Of a stretch of 53,493 nucleotides of DNA, positions 47,052 through 53,493 are shown one piece after another. Source of the DNA: Ardenticatenia bacterium (GTDB lineage Bacteria; Chloroflexota; Anaerolineae; Ardenticatenales; Ardenticatenaceae); contig JAUZRY010000026.1 of NCBI GenBank assembly GCA_030949995.1, forward strand, positions 1-53,493. Reading direction: 5' to 3'. The notes beneath the pieces are model-generated. The model was not told where the DNA came from. It saw only the letters and a list, made by a program, of their open reading frames with translations, and ran no database searches. Position numbers and translations under genes: made by a program. The first letter of the stretch is position 1. Each line of letters starts with the position of its first letter.

Positions 47052-49073
47052 ATGACAGTCACGGCGACACGTGAACAGCAGAGTGTTCAGGTGGGAGGCG
47101 ATACGGGCGTCCCCTTGGATGTGAACCGGTACGAGGCCCTGCTCACGGCTGTTTGTGCTCTCTCCCTGGGAACAGCGTGGGTAGGGGGGCGTGTGGGGAT
47201 GATCCCATCACAGGCAGAACTGGCGCTCTATGTGCTTGCCTATATCAGTGGCGGATTTTTCGGCGCGTGGGAGGGGCTGCGGGCCCTGCGCCACTTCGAG
47301 TTGAACATTGACTTCCTCATGGTCGTGGCTGCTCTGGGGGCGGCCACTGTTGGGGAGTGGGTTGAAGGTGGTATTTTGCTCTTCCTCTTTTCGCTCAGCA
47401 ACACCCTGCAGGGATATGCCCTGGGGCGCAGCCGACAGGCTATCCGCGCCCTGATGGATTTGCGGCCGGCTGAGGCCCTTGTCCGGCGTGATGGGCACGA
47501 GGAACGTGTGCCTGTTGAAGCACTTGTCGTGGGTGATGTGGTCATTGTGAAGCCCGGTGAGCGCATTCCGGTGGATGGACAGGTGATCAGGGGTACCACG
47601 GCCGTGGACCAGTCCACGATCACGGGCGAGAGTATGCCGGTGACCAAAGGGCCGGGCGATTCAGTCTTCGCGGGCACGCTGAACACCACCGGGGTCATTG
47701 AAGTGGAAGCCACGCGCTCGCCCACCGACACCACCTTGGCCAAAATCATCCAAATGGTGGAAGAAGCCCAAACCCGCAAGGCGCCCACACAGCGTTTTCT
47801 GGAGGCCTTCGAGCCTAAATATGCTGCAGGCGTTATCTTGGCCGTGTTGATCTTCCTCGGCATTTCGGTGTGGGTGCTGGGCCAGCCGTTTGACGATGCG
47901 TTCTACCGGGCGATGACACTGCTCGTGGTGGCCTCACCATGTGCGCTGGTGATCAGCACGCCGGCGGCCATTCTGTCGGCCATTGCCAACGCCGCCCGGC
48001 GTGGCATTCTCTTCAAGGGCGGTGCGTTTCTGGAACAGGCAGCCACGTTGGAGGCGATGGCCTTTGACAAGACGGGCACGCTCACGGTTGGAAAACCGCG
48101 GGTGACCGACGTGGTGCCGGCCGCCGAGGTCCTAGGGGAGGCGTGGTTCGCCCCCGAACTGGCGGCTGAACTTCAGCCCAAGGGGTTCGACGTGCCAGAC
48201 AGGTGCACTCGCGACGACCTGCTGGCCGTGGCCGCCAGCGCCGAACGGTACTCCGAACACCCGTTGGCAGCCGCCATTGTGCAGGCTGCCCAAGAGGCTG
48301 GTGTGTCCCTGTACGAGGCGACCGAGACACAGGCCGTGCCCGGCCACGGCGTGTGCGCTCAGGTCAACGGCGAGGAAATTCGCATTGGCAACCGGCGGTT
48401 CTTCGAGACAGCGCGGCAGATTTGGCCTATGCCCCTGCTGGCCTTGGCCCGACGGATGGAACAGGAGGGCAAGACCGTGGTCTTCGTCAGCCGGGGAAAC
48501 CGGCCTTTGGGCCTGATCGCCCTGGCCGATATCATCAGGCCCGAAGCTGCTCCGGCGCTGGCGGACTTGCGCCGCTTGGGCATTCGCCGGATCGTCATGG
48601 TCACCGGGGACGCTCGCCAAGTGGCCGAAGCAGTCGCCCGTCGGCTTGATATTCTGGAAGTCTACGCCGAACTGTTGCCTCAACAAAAAGTCGAGATCGT
48701 GGAGAAATTAGCCGCCCAATCGCCTGTGGCCGTGGTGGGCGACGGAGTCAACGACGCACCGGCCATGGCGGTGAGCCACGTGGGCATAGCCATGGGCGCA
48801 GCCGGCACCGATGTGGCCTTGGAGACGGCCGACATAGTGCTCATGGCTGATGATCTGTCACGACTGCCCCATCTCGTCCGGCTGGCGCGGCGCGCCCGGC
48901 GCATCGTGTGGCAGAACATCGCCTTCAGCTTGGCCGTCATCGTGGTGTTGATCGTGTCTGTCTTCCTTTTCGAGTTGCCCTTGCCACTAGGCGTGGTTGG
49001 CCACGAGGGGAGCACGCTGGTGGTCGTGGCCAACGGCCTGCGCCTGCTGCGCGCAGCCCCTCCTGCTTCCTAA
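47052..49073 (+). CDS. Heavy-metal-translocating P-type ATPase (P1B-4-like)
   Basis: A 673-residue metal pump. Actuator motif ITGESMPVTKG, membrane metal-site SPC (residues 295-297 in VASPCALVIS), phosphorylated Asp339 in DKTGTLTVGKP, nucleotide-site HP in YSEHPLAAAI, and hinge VVGDGVNDAPAMAVS are all present. The last helix carries HEGST (from residue 651). SPC plus HEG(G/S)T, with few N-terminal helices and no metal-binding domain, is the pattern of group P1B-4 (CtpD/CoaT/PfeT type, Co2+/Fe2+ and sometimes Zn2+), rather than ZntA. The charged loop of about 50 residues after the DKTG segment is long. TTTGGAGG precedes ATG 47052. Its stop overlaps the convergent ABC gene by four bases. Confidence 0.88.
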   Translation: MTVTATREQQSVQVGGDTGVPLDVNRYEALLTAVCALSLGTAWVGGRVGMIPSQAELALYVLAYISGGFFGAWEGLRALRHFELNIDFLMVVAALGAATVGEWVEGGILLFLFSLSNTLQGYALGRSRQAIRALMDLRPAEALVRRDGHEERVPVEALVVGDVVIVKPGERIPVDGQVIRGTTAVDQSTITGESMPVTKGPGDSVFAGTLNTTGVIEVEATRSPTDTTLAKIIQMVEEAQTRKAPTQRFLEAFEPKYAAGVILAVLIFLGISVWVLGQPFDDAFYRAMTLLVVASPCALVISTPAAILSAIANAARRGILFKGGAFLEQAATLEAMAFDKTGTLTVGKPRVTDVVPAAEVLGEAWFAPELAAELQPKGFDVPDRCTRDDLLAVAASAERYSEHPLAAAIVQAAQEAGVSLYEATETQAVPGHGVCAQVNGEEIRIGNRRFFETARQIWPMPLLALARRMEQEGKTVVFVSRGNRPLGLIALADIIRPEAAPALADLRRLGIRRIVMVTGDARQVAEAVARRLDILEVYAELLPQQKVEIVEKLAAQSPVAVVGDGVNDAPAMAVSHVGIAMGAAGTDVALETADIVLMADDLSRLPHLVRLARRARRIVWQNIAFSLAVIVVLIVSVFLFELPLPLGVVGHEGSTLVVVANGLRLLRAAPPAS

Positions 49074-50947
49074 GGCACGGGCTCTGCTTGGGCGCCGAAT
49101 TGCGTGTGATAGAGGTGGGCGTAGAGCCCGTCCCGGGCCAGAAGTTCGTCGTGAGTCCCCTCTTCCACGAGATGGCCTTTCTCTAACACGAGAATTTTGT
49201 CTGCCTTGAGAATGGTGGAGAGGCGGTGGGCGATGACCAGGCTGGTGCGTCCCTCGAAGAGGGGCTCCAAAGCAGCTTGGATGAGCGCTTCGGTGTGGGA
49301 GTCGAGGTGTGATGTGGCCTCGTCCAGGATCAGGATGCGCGGGTTCTTGAGGATCACGCGCGCGATGGCCAGACGTTGTTTCTCGCCACCGCTGAGCCGG
49401 TAGCCCCGCTCGCCCACTACCGTGTCGTACCCGTCAGGCAGCTTCATGATGAAGTCGTGAATATTGGCCGCGCGACACGCCGCTTCCAGCTCCTCTTGGG
49501 TGGCGTCCGGCTTGGCGTACAGCAAGTTCGCGCGGATCGTGTCGTGGAAGAGGTACGTCTCCTGGGTCACCATGCCGATGTGATGGGCTAACGAGGCTAG
49601 GGTCACTTCCCTGATGTCATGGCCGTCCACGGTGATACGTCCCTCAGTGGGATCGTACAGGCGGGGGAGCAAGTAGGTGATGGTGGTTTTGCCCGCGCCG
49701 CTGGGCCCTACGAGAGCCACGAGCTGGCCAGGCTCGATCTCGAACGAGATGTGGCGCAGGGCCCAGCGGCGCGTGGGCGTGACAGGGATATGCCCGTTTC
49801 CGGTGGCCGGAGGACGCTCTGGCGCACTTGGATCGCTCATGTAGGTGAAGGAAACATCCTCGAACCGAATGTGGCCCTTCACCGTTCGCAGTACAATGGC
49901 GTTGGGCGCGTCCTGGATTTCCACGGGCAAGTCCAGGTATTCGAAAACGCGCTCGAAGCTGACCATCGAGGTGACAAACTCCACGTGGACGTTGGTGAGC
50001 GCCGAAATAGGGCCGTAGAGGCGCGTCAGATAGGCCGCAAAGGCCACGATGGTGCCCACGCTGATGCTTCCCTCCAAGACCAGATGGCCGCCCACCCAGT
50101 AGATCAGCGCTGTGCCAATAGTACCCGCCATGCCCAAGCCCATGAAGAACCAGCGCCCTACCAACGCTCGGCGAACACCCAAGTCCCGCACACGTGTGTT
50201 CACCTCGCGGAATCGCTGGGCTTCCTGATCCTGACGGCCGAACGTCTTGACCAACAGGGCACCGTTGATGCTCAACGTCTCGCCGATCAGGCTGCTCATG
50301 CGCGCGTTGTGCGCCATGCTTTCACGCCGGATGGAGCGCAACACGTTAGCTACTCGTCTGGCCGGCAACAGGAACAGGGGCAACACGGCCACAGAGAGCA
50401 GGGCGAGACGCCACTCGATGGAAAGCATGACGCCCAACGTGGTTACCAGGGTGATGGTGTTGGTGACAATGTTGGGCAGGGTACCGGTGATGGCCGTTTG
50501 GGCGCCGACCACGTCGTTGTTGAAGCGGGAGATGATGTCGCCCGATTTGGTGTGGGTGAAGAAGCGCAGGGACATGCGCTGGAGGTGCTCGTACATTTGC
50601 TGGCGCAAGTCGAAGATGATCCCCTCGCCAACCCGCGCGCTAAAGTAGCGCTGCACCACGCTCAGCACACCGCTGAGGAGGGGAATGCCGATCAGGCCTA
50701 CGGCGAGCAGGTTGAGGCGTCGGAAGTCACGGTTGGGAAGCACGTTGTCGATCAGATCCCGGAAGAGCAGAGGGGGAATAAGTTCCAGAAGCGAAATGGC
50801 CACTATGGTAACCAATACGGCCAGGATCGGGCCCCAATAGGGAGCGGCATACCCCCACACGCGCATGAGCAGCGCCCGGTCCACGCGTGTGGCAGGGCGC
50901 GACTCGCTGGCCTGGAGGAAGCTCATCCAACCGCCGCTGTGAAACAC
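49070..50947 (-). CDS. ABC exporter, fused permease and ATPase (MsbA/LmrA type)
   Basis: A 625-residue half-transporter. The six-helix membrane part contains the exporter block YEHLQRMSLRFFTHTKSGDIISRFNNDV. The ATPase part has Walker A LVGPSGAGKTT, Q-loop GMVTQETYLFHDTIRANLLYA, signature LSGGEKQRLAIAR, Walker B ILILDEATSHLD and H-loop VIAHRLSTI. A 20-residue insert rich in Pro and Gly (near residue 375) lies between permease and ATPase. It would work as a homodimer exporting lipids or drugs. The start is GTG 50947, behind GGAGGGAGGA. Confidence 0.9.
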   Translation of the reverse strand: MFHSGGWMSFLQASESRPATRVDRALLMRVWGYAAPYWGPILAVLVTIVAISLLELIPPLLFRDLIDNVLPNRDFRRLNLLAVGLIGIPLLSGVLSVVQRYFSARVGEGIIFDLRQQMYEHLQRMSLRFFTHTKSGDIISRFNNDVVGAQTAITGTLPNIVTNTITLVTTLGVMLSIEWRLALLSVAVLPLFLLPARRVANVLRSIRRESMAHNARMSSLIGETLSINGALLVKTFGRQDQEAQRFREVNTRVRDLGVRRALVGRWFFMGLGMAGTIGTALIYWVGGHLVLEGSISVGTIVAFAAYLTRLYGPISALTNVHVEFVTSMVSFERVFEYLDLPVEIQDAPNAIVLRTVKGHIRFEDVSFTYMSDPSAPERPPATGNGHIPVTPTRRWALRHISFEIEPGQLVALVGPSGAGKTTITYLLPRLYDPTEGRITVDGHDIREVTLASLAHHIGMVTQETYLFHDTIRANLLYAKPDATQEELEAACRAANIHDFIMKLPDGYDTVVGERGYRLSGGEKQRLAIARVILKNPRILILDEATSHLDSHTEALIQAALEPLFEGRTSLVIAHRLSTILKADKILVLEKGHLVEEGTHDELLARDGLYAHLYHTQFGAQAEPVP

Positions 50948-51130
50948 GATGTCCTCCCTCCTGTCTGCTTGGTGTCAGACTTTGAGCTTCACGGTGTGCC
51001 CAAGTATAATGACATAAGCCCGCCCGCACAAGGGTGACGAGGATGTTCTGCCCGTGCTGTTCGAGGAGTGGGGCTGGGGCACATTCCTGCCAAGGGGCCA
51101 GAAGGGCGACACAGGAAAGGAGCGTGCAGT

Positions 51131-52132
51131 GTGAGGGGATGGATCTCCGTTGACAGGCGCTTTTTCGTGCCGAGCCAGGAGTTTGAGCCGGCCTACATGG
51201 CCCTGTTTCGTAGCGGAGAGCTTCACCAGCGCGCCGAGCAGGCGGTGCAGCAATTAGCCGATTGCCATGTCTGCCCACGCGATTGTGGGGTCAACCGCTT
51301 GGAGGACCGTAAGGCCGCCTGCCGCAGTGGGCGGTACGCTGTGGTGGCCAGCGCGTTTCCCCACTTCGGCGAGGAGGATTGTCTGCGCGGCTGGCGCGGC
51401 AGCGGCACCATCTTTTTCTCCTGGTGCAACTTGCGGTGTGTCTTCTGCCAGAATTTCGACGTCAGCCAGGAGGGGGAGGGGCAAGTCGTGTCTCCCGACG
51501 AGCTGGCAGCCATGATGTTGTCCCTCCAGGCGGCAGGATGCCACAACATCAACTTCGTCACCCCGGAGCACGTGGTGCCCCAAGTGCTGGAGGCGTTGGT
51601 GATCGCCGTGGAGCACGGGCTGCGGTTGCCCCTTGTCTACAACACGTCAGCGTACGACTCCCTGGAGAGTTTGCGCCTCTTGGACGGGGTGGTGGACATC
51701 TACATGCCCGACTTCAAATTCTGGGACTCCCGGCTCTCCCTGCGGTACTTGCGGGCCAAGGATTATCCTGAGGTTGCCAGGCGGGTCATCAAAGAAATGC
51801 ACCGCCAAGTGGGGGCACTGAAGTTCGACGAGTTCGGCTTGGCGAAAAGGGGGGTGTTAGTGCGTCACTTGGTCATGCCGGGCTTTCTGGACGAGACACG
51901 CCGCATCCTCACCTTCCTGGCCGAGGAGGTGTCCCCGGACACCTACGTTAACATCATGGATCAGTATTACCCCGCCGGCCGGGTGAGTGATCGACAATAC
52001 CCCGAGATGAACCGGCACCTGACGTCCGAGGAGCATGTGGAAGCGCTCAGGATCGCGCGTGAAGTCGGCTTATGGCGCTTGGATGAGCGCGCACCACGCC
52101 GGCCATGGCTTGTCTGGGCGCCGGCCACGTGA
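51131..52132 (+). CDS. pflX: Radical SAM protein of the PflX/COG1313 group
   Basis: A 333-residue iron-sulfur enzyme. The radical SAM cluster motif CNLRCVFCQN has Cys99, Cys103 and Cys106; an N-terminal Cys set CHVCPRDCGVNR (Cys45, 48, 52) and Cys66 may bind a second cluster. Family blocks GSGTIFFSWC, NINFVTPEHVVPQVLEAL, VDIYMPDFKFWD and VLVRHLVMPGF fit the PflX group, named as pyruvate-formate-lyase-activating-like although the real target is unknown. GTG 51131 has AAGGAG eight bases upstream. No glycyl-radical enzyme lies in the window. Confidence 0.87.
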   Translation: MRGWISVDRRFFVPSQEFEPAYMALFRSGELHQRAEQAVQQLADCHVCPRDCGVNRLEDRKAACRSGRYAVVASAFPHFGEEDCLRGWRGSGTIFFSWCNLRCVFCQNFDVSQEGEGQVVSPDELAAMMLSLQAAGCHNINFVTPEHVVPQVLEALVIAVEHGLRLPLVYNTSAYDSLESLRLLDGVVDIYMPDFKFWDSRLSLRYLRAKDYPEVARRVIKEMHRQVGALKFDEFGLAKRGVLVRHLVMPGFLDETRRILTFLAEEVSPDTYVNIMDQYYPAGRVSDRQYPEMNRHLTSEEHVEALRIAREVGLWRLDERAPRRPWLVWAPAT

Positions 52133-52153
52133 TGCTGTCTCCGGCCTTCTGAA

Positions 52154-52390
52154 TCAGCCCCGTTCTTCTGTTTCAGCGGGCCCCTTGGGCGCGCCGGTGG
52201 GCCCGTGAACCACGACAGGTTCCACGCTGGTGCCCTCAAGGCGCAGCCTGAAGACCGTGTTGCAGTTGCTGCAGGATTCCTCCTCGGCGCTTTCCAGCAT
52301 CAGGCCGTGGAAGAGCAACCTTTGGCCACATCCCGGACAGGAAATGATGACGCGCGTCACCGTTGGGTCCACCAGGCGGCGATCGGTCAT
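52154..52390 (-). CDS. Small zinc-ribbon protein
   Basis: A 78-residue protein with two Cys pairs, CPGC and CSNC, 19 residues apart, forming a zinc-ribbon (VIISCPGCGQRLLFHG). The C-terminal tail is Pro/Gly/Glu-rich and disordered. Start ATG 52390 is preferred over 52399, because AGGAG is ten rather than two bases away. It converges with pflX and lies upstream of efp on the same strand (order: efp then this gene). Function unknown. Confidence 0.7.
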   Translation of the reverse strand: MTDRRLVDPTVTRVIISCPGCGQRLLFHGLMLESAEEESCSNCNTVFRLRLEGTSVEPVVVHGPTGAPKGPAETEERG

Positions 52391-52416
52391 GGGCTTCATT
52401 CTCCTGGGCTAGAGTG

Positions 52417-52986
52417 TTACGATTTCGTCGCCACCCGGGTGAGATACTGGCCGGTGCGCGTGTCCACGCGAATGATGTCACCCGAGTTGACGAAGAGGGG
52501 CACTTGAACTACCAGGCCTGTTTCGGTCTCGGCCGGCTTAGTGGCCCCTTGGGCTGTGTCACCGGCGAAACCGGGCTCGGTGTAGATCACTTCTAGTTCG
52601 ACGGTGACAGGCAGTTCGATTTCGACCGGCTCGTTGTCATAAAAGGCGATTTCAAGGGTCATGCCTTCTTTGAGATACTTCACCCGGTCCCCCAGGACAG
52701 CCGCCGGCACACCCGGCTGCTCGTAGGTCTCCAAGTCCATGAAGTAATAAAAGTCGTCGTCATTGTAGAGGTACTGCATGGGACGGGCTTCCAGCCGCAC
52801 GTCCTGAAGGCGCTCGTCGGGCGAGAAGGTGCGCTCCACTGTGGCGCCGGTGCGCAGGTTGCGCATCTTGACCCGCACAGTAGCGCTGCCCCGGCCCAAG
52901 TGGGTTTGTGATTGGGTCAGCACGCGGTAGAGGTCGCCATTCAACTCGAAGACGGTGCCCGGACGCAAATCGCCAGCAGTAATCAT
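52417..52986 (-). CDS. efp: Elongation factor P
   Basis: A 189-residue three-domain factor that helps ribosomes past proline stretches. The KOW-like domain 1 begins MITAGDLRPGTVFELNGDLYRVL. The modified loop reads THLGRGSATVRVKMRNLRTG with Arg at position 32, where E. coli-type EF-P has a modified Lys, so it is Thermus-like. Domain 2 has QYLYNDDDFYYFMDLETYEQ, and domain 3 GFAGDTAQGATKPAETETGLVVQVPLFVNSGDIIRVDTRTGQYL. No EarP or EpmA gene is visible nearby. It is followed by the zinc-ribbon gene after 26 bases. Confidence 0.95.
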   Translation of the reverse strand: MITAGDLRPGTVFELNGDLYRVLTQSQTHLGRGSATVRVKMRNLRTGATVERTFSPDERLQDVRLEARPMQYLYNDDDFYYFMDLETYEQPGVPAAVLGDRVKYLKEGMTLEIAFYDNEPVEIELPVTVELEVIYTEPGFAGDTAQGATKPAETETGLVVQVPLFVNSGDIIRVDTRTGQYLTRVATKS

Positions 52987-53139
52987 GCCCTCGCTCCTCT
53001 GTGGAGTGGAATGAGACTTCTGGCCGACTTGGGGGGGCTATCTTATGGCCCCCTGGATGTGTGTCGATGTGGGAGGCTCAACGGGCTGGTTTGGCCTGTC
53101 TGATAATACACGAGTTGGCGGAAAAAGTGAAATGGCACC

Positions 53140-53493
53140 TCACGACCCGTTGTGACCTTGGAGCCACCTCCTGGCCAAAGGGGGCAGATCGCGGGCTGGG
53201 CCGAAGCGCACCTCGCAGGGGGGCAGGGCGTCGAGAAAGTGTTGCCCGTACCGCCGGGTCGTAAGTCGACTGTCGAAGATGGCCACGATGCCCCGGTCCG
53301 TCTGAGTGCGAATGAGGCGCCCAAATCCTTGGCGGAAGCGCAGCACGGCCTGGGGCACGGTGAATTGGTAGAAAGGGTCGTCATACGTCTCGGCGCGGGC
53401 CGCGAAGACAGGGTCATCGGGCACCGGGAAAGGTAAGCGGGTGATGACCAGACAGCTGAGCGCATCGCCGGGCACATCCACACCTTCTTGAAG
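53140..53493 (-). CDS. DinG/XPD-like helicase, C-terminal fragment (5' end beyond window)
   Basis: The frame is open to the last base, so the gene continues past the window. The 117 visible residues match the end of helicase domain 2 in DinG-family superfamily 2 helicases: GVDVPGDALSCLVITRLPFPVPDDPVFAARAE, then QAVLRFRQGFGRLIRTQTDRGIVAIFDSRL, which includes motif VI (QGxGRLIR) used in ATP hydrolysis, and RRYGQHFLDALPP. These enzymes unwind DNA in repair. The Fe-S and Walker regions are outside the window, so subtype is open. Confidence 0.85.
   Translation of the reverse strand, partial: LQEGVDVPGDALSCLVITRLPFPVPDDPVFAARAETYDDPFYQFTVPQAVLRFRQGFGRLIRTQTDRGIVAIFDSRLTTRRYGQHFLDALPPCEVRFGPARDLPPLARRWLQGHNGS

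Noticed and set aside
48359-48686. Minus-strand frames inside the metal ATPase gene
   Set aside because: They are antisense frames of a strongly supported gene, with no start signals.

Overview
The window is a GC-rich bacterial chromosome segment of ordinary, densely packed genes. I see no prophage, insertion sequence, CRISPR array or plasmid backbone. The protein features point to a deep-branching, probably thermophilic lineage, and Chloroflexota (Anaerolineae or Ardenticatenia-like) is my best guess: an EF-P with Arg at the loop tip as in Thermus, an mreB/rex/obg/nadD/smc core, a complete F-type ATP synthase operon with an unusual subunit a, and pflX-type radical SAM genes. The phylum is an inference from protein style, not from a marker search.

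Layout. 1-3.4 kb: the 3' end of a GH38 alpha-mannosidase, a convergent polytopic membrane protein and a nucleotide-sugar epimerase. 3.4-8.9 kb (minus strand): an operon matching the beta-oxidation-like lower half of phenylacetate degradation (EthD protein, small membrane protein, paaF, paaG, paaH, a second and apparently inactive HCDH-like protein, paaJ), with a promoter at 8907-8934. 9-12 kb (minus): ECF sigma factor, membrane anti-sigma factor and a secreted beta-helix surface protein whose frame is broken several times. 12.3-14.3 kb (plus): TlpA-like lipoprotein, double-thioredoxin protein and a membrane-anchored protein with many Val/Ile-Pro repeats. 14.4-16.6 kb (minus): Ca2+/H+ antiporter, diacylglycerol-kinase-family protein and tRNA-Ser(CGA). 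16.7-23.9 kb (plus): atpBEFHAGDC behind a good sigma-70 promoter. 24-37.3 kb: membrane protein, mreB, rex with a likely self-operator, a hypothetical gene, obg, nadD, an FHA/winged-helix regulator, hyuA, smc and asparaginase. 37.3-46.8 kb (minus): a branched-chain-amino-acid-type ABC transporter operon (livG, acyl-CoA synthetase, livH, livM, livK, livF), followed by a nitrilase-fold protein lacking its catalytic Cys and a WYL regulator. 47-53.5 kb: P1B-type metal ATPase, ABC exporter, pflX-like radical SAM protein, zinc-ribbon protein, EF-P and the 3' part of a DinG-like helicase.

Two themes link the genes. The paa-type operon and the liv operon with its embedded acyl-CoA synthetase both suggest uptake and CoA-dependent breakdown of organic acids, although they are 30 kb apart. 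The ATP synthase, Rex and thioredoxin genes form an energy and redox neighbourhood.

A major caveat is that at least eleven genes between 7.7 and 34.3 kb carry frame changes. They include atpA, atpD, obg and smc, which cannot plausibly all be dead. Most lie in short homopolymers and restore a family-standard protein when one base (two in one case) is added or removed, so I treat them as consensus errors and annotate whole genes across them. None is seen in the last 19 kb.
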